A DNA stretch of 64,000 bases from Simiduia sp. 21SJ11W-1 (GTDB lineage Bacteria > Pseudomonadota > Gammaproteobacteria > Pseudomonadales > Cellvibrionaceae). Under the pieces are notes generated by a model that saw only the letters and a program-made list of their open reading frames with translations, did not search any database and had not been told where the DNA came from. Numbering within the stretch: position 1 is the first letter of the stretch; each line of letters starts with the position of its first letter. The stretch is taken from contig NZ_CP090959.1 in NCBI RefSeq assembly GCF_024138675.1, forward strand, positions 3,770,001 to 3,834,000, in the 5' to 3' direction. Below are positions 56,639 through 64,000 of this stretch, in pieces. Position numbers and translations under genes: made by a program.

Positions 56639-56642
<4 letters not shown>
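56334..56642 (+). CDS. pntAB: NAD(P) transhydrogenase alpha subunit, part 2
   Basis: 102-residue membrane part of the alpha subunit, three to four helices (VYLTFILMLAIFVGFELI, HTPLMSGSNAISGITLVGAL, WLGAGAVTLATINVVGGYLVTDRML). The proton-pathway segment TPLMSGSNAISGI is typical. Preceded by AGGAG; overlaps pntB by four bases (ATGA). Confidence 0.94.
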
Positions 56643-58006
<1,364 letters not shown>

Positions 58007-58021
58007 CAAAAAGCCTGAACA

Positions 58022-58050
58022 AAAAACCGCGCTCACAGGCGCGGTTTTTA
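58022..58050 (+). terminator. Terminator after pntB
   Basis: Stem AAAAACCGCGC / GCGCGGTTTTT with a short TCACAG loop and flanking A/T runs, directly after the operon. Confidence 0.88.
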
Positions 58051-58063
58051 ATTTAAAGCGTTC

Positions 58064-58087
58064 GATCAATAGGGTCACCCATTGATC
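58064..58087. repeat. RAYT-associated REP-like repeat, copy 1
   Basis: GATCAATAGGGTCA followed by CCCATTGATC, giving 7-bp inverted arms GATCAAT / ATTGATC around a 10-nt loop. Degenerate GATC-containing fragments continue to about 58126. Confidence 0.85.
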
Positions 58088-58121
58088 CCTGCATTGATCT
58101 TTGATCCCATTGATCTATTGA

Positions 58122-58637
58122 TCATTGCCCTCCTATGAACACCTTGTGCTCTTGGATCGTAACCGGGATAGGGCTTCGAAGGTGAATATTCGATTCTGAC
58201 TCAAACAAACTCGAAAGATATTCCAACATTAAATATAGCTCATCACTTTTTTCAAAAGTCACATATACATCATCAGCAAACTTGAATATCCAATGATTAT
58301 TCTTTTTTAGCAGACGCCCACTTACGTCAAAACTAAACTCCTTGCTCGGAGACAGTCGAACTTTTTCCGACTGTTCATTTAAACAAAATCTTTCACCTTC
58401 TTCTCCTGAGCCATTGCGAAGCAAAAAGCGAATTGAACATAGGCGATTTTTGGGGAGATCGACAACACCATTTTTTAAAGAAGTAATTGTGAAAGTCACT
58501 ACGAAATCTTCTCCATCCACAATTTCCGTCTTAGAAAATTTTGCGGTAATTTCCGCATCTTCAGACGGAGAGTATCGCTCACATCCAAGCATTAGAAAGC
58601 AAAAAATCATACAAATTGATCGAAGACTAAGGCCCAT
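58122..58637 (-). CDS. Predicted lipoprotein of unknown function in the AT-rich island
   Basis: 171 residues: signal peptide (RSICMIFCFLMLGC, lipobox MLG-C), then a mostly beta-rich domain (TEIVDGEDFVVTFTITSL, FSFDVSGRLL, WIFKFADDVYVTFEK) with two further cysteines. A+T-rich codons differ from the flanking chromosomal genes, suggesting acquisition. The start overlaps the end of an upstream open tail by about 11 nt. No family recognised; an immunity-type protein is one possibility. Confidence 0.65.
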   Translation of the reverse strand: MGLSLRSICMIFCFLMLGCERYSPSEDAEITAKFSKTEIVDGEDFVVTFTITSLKNGVVDLPKNRLCSIRFLLRNGSGEEGERFCLNEQSEKVRLSPSKEFSFDVSGRLLKKNNHWIFKFADDVYVTFEKSDELYLMLEYLSSLFESESNIHLRSPIPVTIQEHKVFIGGQ

Positions 58638-58751
58638 ATATCAAACCTCTCGCTGTACCTTTATCTACAGGTGTGAAACGAGTTCTATTCTCTAGTAAAT
58701 AGCTCATTGACTCGCCAAGGGAAGAACCGGATCTATTGGAGTATAAGGACG
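58627..58751 (-). pseudogene. C-terminal gene remnant truncated by REP copies
   Basis: Open frame of about 40 residues ending GTARGLIYGP, whose stop overlaps the start of the 171-residue lipoprotein gene. It begins exactly where the REP pair (58752-58780) stops, as if the upstream part of the gene had been lost. Identity unknown. Confidence 0.4.
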
Positions 58752-58780
58752 GATCAATAGGGTCAGGATCAATAGGGTCA
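58752..58780. repeat. RAYT-associated REP-like repeats, copies 2 and 3
   Basis: GATCAATAGGGTCA twice in direct repeat (58752-58765, 58767-58780), just beyond the 3' end of the transposase gene; followed by GAGTCATTAATC. Confidence 0.85.
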
Positions 58781-58786
58781 GAGTCA

Positions 58787-59500
58787 TTAATCCTTACCAA
58801 CCCCTCTGTATTCAGCCGATTTCCTATCACCACCTCGCCCAGATGGCGAGGCTCTGCGCCCGGTCTTGGCTTCTATTTGCGCCTTAAATCGATCATCGCC
58901 TAAAACCCAGGCTTTATTGGTGGCCTCACCTATCGCTCTCACGTCGCACTCGGCCATGCGGCCACGGAATAAACCGCGGTACGCCTTTTGGCGATCTGCA
59001 TTATTTTTGCCCAGCTGGTTATAGAGAGGATGCGCCGTCAGCAACTGGATTGGCTTCCCCAATGCATTGCCCTGATAACTGGACCAAGGGTAATCAGCGG
59101 CATGGGCCACCATATTGGCGCGCACGGGGTTTAGTTCAATATAGCGGTACACCGTTAATAAATAATTATTCTCACTCACCAACGTAGATTTGTAACGGCC
59201 TTCCCACAAAGTACCCGTACGGTTGTAGGTGAAATTAAAATACTGAACATACTTTCGGCCCAATGCCTGCATCATACGGCTGACGCTTTGCTCGCTGCTA
59301 GGGGTTGCCAACAGGTGAACGTGGTTGGTCATTAACACAAACGCATGGATAGCAACATCGTACTTAGCTGCCGCATCCTTAAGAAAAGAGAGATACGCCC
59401 TGTAATCTGCTTCATCGTAAAAGCAGGCTTCGCGGTTATTACCGCGCTGGATAACATGTTGGGCACAACCGGGAAGATAGAGACGAGGTAAACGGGCCAA
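58787..59500 (-). CDS. REP-associated tyrosine transposase (RAYT, Y1_Tnp family)
   Basis: 237-residue single-strand transposase of the IS200/IS605-like Y1 group, predicted to act on the neighbouring REP-like repeats. Start chosen at TTG giving LARLPRLYLPGCAQHVIQRGNNR, because GGAGGA lies six bases upstream; an ATG seven codons earlier would place that site inside the gene. Motifs: the HUH pair is in MTNHVHLLATP, and the catalytic tyrosine is probably in GRKYVQYFN; then GTLWEGRYKS, YIELNPVRA and YPWSSYQGNALG. Flanked on both sides by REP copies in opposite orientation. Confidence 0.93.
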   Translation of the reverse strand: MARLPRLYLPGCAQHVIQRGNNREACFYDEADYRAYLSFLKDAAAKYDVAIHAFVLMTNHVHLLATPSSEQSVSRMMQALGRKYVQYFNFTYNRTGTLWEGRYKSTLVSENNYLLTVYRYIELNPVRANMVAHAADYPWSSYQGNALGKPIQLLTAHPLYNQLGKNNADRQKAYRGLFRGRMAECDVRAIGEATNKAWVLGDDRFKAQIEAKTGRRASPSGRGGDRKSAEYRGVGKD

Positions 59501-59531
59501 AGGGATTCCTCCATGAATCACACATAGCCCA

Positions 59532-59550
59532 AGCCTAGGTGGCCTAGGCT
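59532..59550. repeat. Palindrome AGCCTAGG-TGG-CCTAGGCT upstream of the transposase
   Basis: Perfect 8-bp arms with a 3-nt loop. It lies between the transposase start and an inverted REP copy. It could be a transposase recognition hairpin or an operator for the transposase gene. Confidence 0.6.
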
Positions 59551-59566
59551 ATAAAATCAATGACTC

Positions 59567-59580
59567 TGACCCCATTGATC
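59567..59580. repeat. RAYT-associated REP-like repeat, copy 4 (inverted)
   Basis: TGACCCCATTGATC, the reverse complement of the 14-mer with one substitution; preceded by TGACTC. Confidence 0.8.
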
Positions 59581-59664
59581 CAAATACTAATGGCCCGTTC
59601 AGAGTTAACTAAGCATGTAATTGGCTATTAAGCTAGAAACCCTTAACTTAGTGCCATTCCACTC

Positions 59665-59678
59665 TGACCCTATTGATC
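59665..59678. repeat. RAYT-associated REP-like repeat, copy 5 (inverted)
   Basis: TGACCCTATTGATC, perfect reverse complement. It overlaps the end of the small membrane protein gene, supplying its last residues (Gly-Asp-Gln) and stop codon. Confidence 0.85.
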
Positions 59679-59879
59679 ACCCTTTCTTCTGCCAAGATAG
59701 TTATAAATATATTCTGATATAGAAAAACCGACCAATAAATAAAGCAACCACATCATTGGGGTTTGCAACATTGCACCCCAAAAATTCATAGTTTCAGAAT
59801 TTATCGATAACTGACAAGGCACACCCAAACAAAGAACAAGCACGCCCCCCAATATTCTAAAAAAGATTTCTCTACTCAT
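59670..59879 (-). CDS. Small two-helix membrane protein, unknown
   Basis: 69 residues from the ATG with AGGA upstream. Two hydrophobic helices: IFFRILGGVLVLCLGV and LQTPMMWLLYLLVGFSISEYIYN, short polar ends (NYLGRRKGDQ). Its 3' end lies inside a REP copy, so the original C terminus may have been replaced. AT-rich like the other island genes. No family recognised. Confidence 0.5.
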   Translation of the reverse strand: MSREIFFRILGGVLVLCLGVPCQLSINSETMNFWGAMLQTPMMWLLYLLVGFSISEYIYNYLGRRKGDQ

Positions 59880-59902
59880 TTTTCCTAAGGCACCACCACA
59901 GA

Positions 59903-59926
59903 GATCAATAGGGTCACCCATTGATC
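59903..59926. repeat. RAYT-associated REP-like repeat, copy 6
   Basis: GATCAATAGGGTCACCCATTGATC, identical in layout to copy 1, with 7-bp inverted arms. It lies between the small membrane protein and lipoprotein genes. Confidence 0.87.
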
Positions 59927-59930
59927 CTAT

Positions 59931-60260
59931 CTAAAACCTATCAACAACCTCTACAGCCAACCCAGCACTTATACGAATCATTTTTGGAGAAGAGCCATCT
60001 AAATAGTAAAGAAAATCATCTTTATCAAAAATTAGTTCACCACCGTGCTCATCATAAATTCTAACTTTAGCGATAGTTTTATTACTTTCAGACACAATTA
60101 ATCGCTCTCCACTATCAAAATGATAACTCATACCTTTGTCATCTTTATAAAATATTTCGATAGTTAACGATTCACCAGAGTCGTTGAAGAGTACTGGACC
60201 GTTTGTTGAGTCCCAACAGCCAACTAGAAAAACAACCAACAATATATAGAATATTCTCAT
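59931..60260 (-). CDS. Small lipoprotein of unknown function
   Basis: 109 residues: signal peptide and lipobox (YILLVVFLVGC), then a small beta-rich domain (GPVLFNDSGESLTIEIFYKD, SYHFDSGERLIV, IAKVRIYDEHGGELIF). AT-rich, island-type composition. Its ATG lies two bases after the stop of an upstream open tail. No family recognised. Confidence 0.65.
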   Translation of the reverse strand: MRIFYILLVVFLVGCWDSTNGPVLFNDSGESLTIEIFYKDDKGMSYHFDSGERLIVSESNKTIAKVRIYDEHGGELIFDKDDFLYYLDGSSPKMIRISAGLAVEVVDRF

Positions 60261-60262
60261 AA

Positions 60263-60390
60263 CTATCTCACGAGAGAGTGATCACCTGCTTCAGTTTCTA
60301 ATTTTTTGTCCTGAGATGCGACACGATCAATCATTGAAGCCACTCAACAAGATTCCAGCCACCTTCTAGTTTTTTACGAACGATACAGCA
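60263..60390 (-). pseudogene. C-terminal gene remnant with an apparent frameshift, truncated at a REP copy
   Basis: Two overlapping frames read ...RKKLEGGWNLVEWLQ and MIDRVASQDKKLETEAGDHSLVR; joined by a frameshift they would form one 40-residue tail ending just before the lipoprotein start. The left-hand limit is REP copy 7. Weak evidence: based only on composition and spacing. Confidence 0.3.
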
Positions 60391-60404
60391 GATCAATAGG
60401 GTCA
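60391..60404. repeat. RAYT-associated REP-like repeat, copy 7
   Basis: GATCAATAGGGTCA followed by GAGTTATTGAT. Marks the right edge of the island. Confidence 0.85.
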
Positions 60405-60508
60405 GAGTTATTGATATACCAAAGGATAACTTAGCTCGCACCTATTGGCGATCCAAATAAATATTACGGCCCAAAGCCATGAAATAAACAGCTAAAAGAT
60501 TATGGATG

Positions 60509-61909
60509 TCACTTGCGGCTTCTGAGCGCCAAGGCCGTTAGCGATTGCTGGGCCTGCATGGTGAAGTGGCCGAAGGCAGCCTGTTGATCTTCGGTGATGG
60601 GCTGGCCGATTTTGTCGGCGTAAAACAGTGCCGAGCGGCGGCCTGCGATTTCAATAGGCGCAATAATGCAGGGTACGGTGTTTAGCATGGGTTGCAGTAC
60701 GCCCGTGTACAGGTGCGACACGCTGATAACACGGGCGCTATCGAAATACTCGGGCTGGGCGTAGTTAAGCGCAACGGAAAAGAAGTTTTGCTCGGTGGAT
60801 TTCACTACCAGTTGTTCGCGCCAAAGCGGTGCCTGGGGGCCCAGGGCGTAGCGCATCATGAGTTGTTCACGCACCAATAGCACAACGCCCACCCGGTCGA
60901 GCCCCACACCTTTGTAGAGGCCCTCCATCACTATCTGGAAGAGGGTGTTTACATCTGTGCCCTGCTGCACGGCGCTGGAAAGATCGCGCAGCACTTTTAG
61001 CTGGAAACTCGGGTCTGGCTCGATGGTAACTACTTGTACGGGCTCGCGCCCGGCGATGGGAATCAGGCGCGAAATGCGCTCAGCACCAAAGGCGGTTACC
61101 ACATCGGCGGCTTGCTCTGCCATGGCTTGGGCATCGGCAAAGGCCTCTTCAGGACTTAGGTTGCGAAAGGCGGCAAGATCTTTTACTACTTTGGCGGTGT
61201 CTTCGGTTTCCCAACCGTAGTAGCTCGCCTTGCTTAGGGAGTCACCCAACAATACCGCCTGCGCGAGGGGTGTGTTATTGGCGCGGTTGGTGAGAATTTG
61301 GCTGAGCAGCGGGCTCAGGTGCCAGTTTTTCACGAGCTCGCGGGTGAGCTGGTTAAACTGCAGCGACAACACCTGCGCACAGGCTTCGGGCTCCTCAACG
61401 CCTGAGGTTATCAGGCTATCAAGCTGATCGGCTTGCGCGCCCCCCTTAGACCACACCGCCATTTCGCCCACGTGATACAAGAGCGCGGCAATAAACACTT
61501 CTTCGCGCTCGTCGGCATTGCCGGTGGGTACCAGCGCCTTGGCCTGCAATGCCGCATGAAAAGCGCGAGCCATCACCTGTAGCAGGCGTGCGCGGGGGTT
61601 ATCGCCCAATAGCTGGTCAACCAGCAGCAGCGAAATGCAGATATTCTTAACGCCTTCAAAGCCCACCTGAATAATGGCGCGGGTAATGGTGTTGATATTG
61701 CCACCACCGGGGTTGAAGTGGGTGCTATTGGCGGCGCGCAGCAGCTGGGAGGTGAGGTTGGAATCCTTCAGCACCACCTCACTCAATTGGTTCACGCGGG
61801 TGTCGTCGTTGGTGGTGAGTTGATTGAGGGTTTTCACCACCGAGCCCAGCACCGGCAAATCCACTGCATTGAGCTTGCTAACCCAGGCATCTACGCCCTT
61901 TACCGCCAT
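60509..61909 (-). CDS. HDOD-GAF signalling protein
   Basis: 466-residue cytosolic protein. The N-terminal half is an HDOD domain (LNAVDLPVLGSVVKTLNQLTTND, VVLKDSNLTSQLLRAANSTHFNP, ITRAIIQVGFEGVKNICIS, LYHVGEMAVW) without an intact HD metal site expected for a hydrolase. The C-terminal half is GAF-like (about 330-460, TDVNTLFQIVMEGLYKGVGLDRVGVVLL). The start is the ATG with GGAGA upstream. Divergent from the TraF-like gene. HDOD proteins often link to c-di-GMP or motility control. Confidence 0.88.
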   Translation of the reverse strand: MAVKGVDAWVSKLNAVDLPVLGSVVKTLNQLTTNDDTRVNQLSEVVLKDSNLTSQLLRAANSTHFNPGGGNINTITRAIIQVGFEGVKNICISLLLVDQLLGDNPRARLLQVMARAFHAALQAKALVPTGNADEREEVFIAALLYHVGEMAVWSKGGAQADQLDSLITSGVEEPEACAQVLSLQFNQLTRELVKNWHLSPLLSQILTNRANNTPLAQAVLLGDSLSKASYYGWETEDTAKVVKDLAAFRNLSPEEAFADAQAMAEQAADVVTAFGAERISRLIPIAGREPVQVVTIEPDPSFQLKVLRDLSSAVQQGTDVNTLFQIVMEGLYKGVGLDRVGVVLLVREQLMMRYALGPQAPLWREQLVVKSTEQNFFSVALNYAQPEYFDSARVISVSHLYTGVLQPMLNTVPCIIAPIEIAGRRSALFYADKIGQPITEDQQAAFGHFTMQAQQSLTALALRSRK

Positions 61910-62030
61910 GCTTGTCTCCCGCTTTTGCGCCGCCCACCGTATTTTGGCGCGCCGTTCCACTAAGACTAGCACCCCCTGCGGAAAATCAGTGCCTATACTT
62001 TTTTTTCACCCCCCGTCATGGAGACAGACA

Positions 62031-63455
62031 ATGCCCCACTGCGCTTTATCACGTACCGCCACTGTGGCACTCACATTAGGCTTTGCCACCAGCAGCCACG
62101 CCGGCGCCGGATTCGCCCTGCACGGGCCCGCGGTTACCACCGGCGGCCTGAGTAACGGCCAAAGCCTGCTGTCACTCAGTGCCAACCCCGCCGCCGCGAG
62201 TTTTGATCGCACCCGCGCCAAAGACGCGAGCGTTATTGGCGGGGTGTTTATGGGCGCCGGGGTTGAATACGGCGATGTGGAAGAACTGTTTGATCAGTAC
62301 GACGAGCTGGCAGAAGCCATTGCAGATACCAACGGCGTTATAGAGGGCATCAGCTTTAACGCCTTCGACCCCAACGCACCCGACTTTGCCAGCATTATTG
62401 CGGAGGCCGAAGTAGAAGCCATGCGCGTGGTGCGCCTGCTGGATGCGGTATCTGACGAGGGCTACGCCAATGCCGATGCAGGCCTTTACACCACGTTTAT
62501 TATTAACCACAACATACTGGGCGGCACCCTGGGGTTTGAATTTGACTACAGCGGCTCGGCCTCCGCACTGAGCGTAATAGACCCGTTTAATTTCGACGCC
62601 AACGTCGCGCAAACGGAACTGGATTCAGCCTATATGCTGATGCCCGGCGACCCAATCACCACCTTCGATTTAACCGGCGGCATTACGCTCACCATTAACC
62701 CCAGCACCGGCGATGTTACCGGCAGCTTCAGTAACGATAGCCTCTTGGCGGTGCGCGCAGCAGAAAAGCGCAGCCTGGGTATGAGTTACAGCTACGCCAT
62801 TAGCACCGGCAGCAGCCAGCTGCACCTTGGGGTGAAGCCCAAATGGGTACAAATGGGCCTTAGCCGCGTGGTGCCGCGCATTGGCGATATCACCGATTCA
62901 GAGGCGCTGTTTGACGACATTCGCGACGCCGAGAAAGAAACCAGCAGCAACTTCAGCCTGGATGTGGGCGCGCTCTGGGTGAGCCAACACCTGAGCCTTG
63001 GCGTGAGTGCCGAAGATGTGCTGGAGCCTGAATTCGATTTCAACGAGGTAGACACCAGCAGTTACTCAGCCGAAGTTGCCGCCGTCATTGATGGCTTGAG
63101 TAGCTACACCCAAGAAGCAAAAATCAGTGTGGAAGCGAGCCTGTACACTGCCGATCGAAGTTGGGCCTTGAGCGGCTACTACGAGCCCCAGGTGACCACC
63201 GATGCACTGGGTGAAGAACACCAGTGGATGCAGCTAAGCGCCGGTTGGCATGGCGACAACTTCTGGGTGCCCAATGTACGGCTGGGCTACCGCACCAATC
63301 GCGCCGGCAGTGAAGTGAGTATTTACAGCCTGGGCGTTACCCTGTTTCGCCACCTGAACCTTGATGTATCCAGCTCCACCGATAAGGTGACCATTGAGGG
63401 CACCAGCCTGCCGCGGGGCGCCAGCGCAAGTTTGGGCGTGACATTCGCCTTTTAA
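62031..63455 (+). CDS. TraF-like (plasmid-transfer TraF_2 family) outer-membrane-type beta protein
   Basis: 474 residues. Signal peptide (RTATVALTLGFATSSHAG), then GFALHGPAVTTGGLSNGQSLLSLSANPAAAS, characteristic of TraF-like chromosomal proteins. A long beta-rich body with alternating aromatic pattern ends in GVTFAF, a terminal Phe typical of beta-barrel outer-membrane proteins. Despite the family name there is no conjugation machinery here. GGAGA precedes the ATG. Possible outer-membrane channel or structural protein. Confidence 0.8.
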   Translation: MPHCALSRTATVALTLGFATSSHAGAGFALHGPAVTTGGLSNGQSLLSLSANPAAASFDRTRAKDASVIGGVFMGAGVEYGDVEELFDQYDELAEAIADTNGVIEGISFNAFDPNAPDFASIIAEAEVEAMRVVRLLDAVSDEGYANADAGLYTTFIINHNILGGTLGFEFDYSGSASALSVIDPFNFDANVAQTELDSAYMLMPGDPITTFDLTGGITLTINPSTGDVTGSFSNDSLLAVRAAEKRSLGMSYSYAISTGSSQLHLGVKPKWVQMGLSRVVPRIGDITDSEALFDDIRDAEKETSSNFSLDVGALWVSQHLSLGVSAEDVLEPEFDFNEVDTSSYSAEVAAVIDGLSSYTQEAKISVEASLYTADRSWALSGYYEPQVTTDALGEEHQWMQLSAGWHGDNFWVPNVRLGYRTNRAGSEVSIYSLGVTLFRHLNLDVSSSTDKVTIEGTSLPRGASASLGVTFAF

Positions 63456-63584
63456 CTTGCCCGCCGCCCACAATCTTGAAGCCAACACCCGTGCTATTTA
63501 GCGAAGCCACGGGCATTGGCGCACTGCTTTTGCCCTGCGGCACGGCACCGTAAAAATCAACGGCCAATAATTGCCACAGGCATC

Positions 63585-64000
63585 TTAAGATTTTGGCATT
63601 AATTCCATTAATGCAATTACGGTGGCCTCAACGCCCGTGGTTACCGCGGGCTTGGGTGTGATTTTAAACAGCGGGCTGTGGTGGCTTGGCACCGGCGCGC
63701 CGCCTGCCTTTTCGCGTTCAAAATCTGCTTTGGGCGTGCCGCCTACCTGAAAGTAGACACTGGGAATGTAGGGCTCTGTGGTAAAGAACGGGAAGTCTTC
63801 GGCACCCATGCCCAGGCGGCGGTAATTCGGGTCGAAAATATCATCGCCCAGCGCCTTGGCCCAGGCGGTTTTTAAGCGCTGGGTAAGTGGAATGTTGTTA
63901 ACAGTGGGCGGCGTGGGTTCATCGCTAATGATTACCTTGGGCAATTTGTCTTCCGGCAAGCCGGCTGCGCGGCCGGTATTTACCGCTACGCGCTCGATGG
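63585..64000 (-). CDS. M20-family amidohydrolase, C-terminal part (runs off the window)
   Basis: The visible 138 residues are the C terminus of a metal-dependent M20D-type amidohydrolase (IAA-amino-acid hydrolase/carboxypeptidase group): NNIPLTQRLKTAWAKALGDD, YRRLGMGAEDFPFFTTEPYIPSVYFQVGGTP (metal-binding E in GAEDF) and VPSHHSPLFKI (metal-binding H), ending VTTGVEATVIALMELMPKS. The frame stays open to the window edge. Substrate unknown. Confidence 0.88.
   Translation of the reverse strand, partial: IERVAVNTGRAAGLPEDKLPKVIISDEPTPPTVNNIPLTQRLKTAWAKALGDDIFDPNYRRLGMGAEDFPFFTTEPYIPSVYFQVGGTPKADFEREKAGGAPVPSHHSPLFKITPKPAVTTGVEATVIALMELMPKS

Noticed and set aside
62031-63455. Evidence for a conjugative element from the TraF-like protein
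   Set aside because: The gene is a single chromosomal family member; no other transfer genes, integrase or relaxase are nearby.

Overview
The window is about 57% G+C (estimated by eye), densely coding, and reads as a gammaproteobacterial chromosome close to the Pseudomonadales/Cellvibrionales. The main clue is gene order. Three blocks match arrangements I know from Pseudomonas: (i) GGDEF protein - dsbA - cytochrome c4 - engB - polA - znuA/zur/znuC/znuB; (ii) argH - algZ - algR - hemC - hemD - hemX - hemY; (iii) lptM/lppL - lysA - dapF - DUF484 - xerC - HAD phosphatase - cytochrome c5. A class I adenylate cyclase and a gspA/gspB pair agree with this. A marine Cellvibrionaceae-type organism is plausible, but the genus cannot be fixed from the sequence alone.

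Layout. 1-6.3 kb: edge of an AbgT-family transporter, a SpoU RNA methyltransferase, pyruvate kinase, a glutathione S-transferase and the type II secretion accessory pair gspA-gspB. 6.3-18.3 kb: diguanylate cyclase, dsbA, cytochrome c4, engB, a gene-poor stretch with a 138-bp tandem repeat and a lone hemP under a Fur box, polA, a small secreted protein, and the zinc uptake genes znuA / zur-znuC-znuB sharing a Zur box. 18.3-26.9 kb: a haem biosynthesis operon (hemC-hemD-hemX-hemY plus a DUF4380 lipoprotein), algR/algZ and argH. 26.9-36 kb: two related hybrid histidine kinases leading directly into cyaA. 36-41.1 kb: lptM-lysA-dapF-DUF484-xerC-HAD-wHTH, probably one operon. 41.1-42.8 kb: cytochrome c5, then tRNA-Arg(CCG) embedded in two different tandem repeat arrays. 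42.8-54.7 kb: mostly housekeeping and accessory genes (ABM monooxygenase, DUF817, TM2, an endo/exonuclease/phosphatase, a TrmH-family methyltransferase, fumC, a NYN protein, a rhomboid protease coupled to a zinc-finger/TPR-like membrane protein, a Ca/Na antiporter, a DUF4156 lipoprotein, an aldehyde dehydrogenase). 55.1-58 kb: proton-translocating transhydrogenase pntAA-pntAB-pntB. 58.06-60.4 kb: an AT-rich island with a REP-associated tyrosine transposase (RAYT), seven copies of a 14-mer, small lipoprotein or membrane genes and two apparent gene tails. 60.5-64 kb: an HDOD/GAF protein, a TraF-like outer-membrane-type protein and the C-terminal end of an M20 amidohydrolase.

The least explained parts are the repeat arrays either side of tRNA-Arg (41.8-42.75 kb), the 138-bp repeats after engB, the RAYT/REP island with its broken tails and orphan lipoproteins, the tandem kinases fused into the cyaA transcription unit, and the rhomboid/zinc-finger pair.
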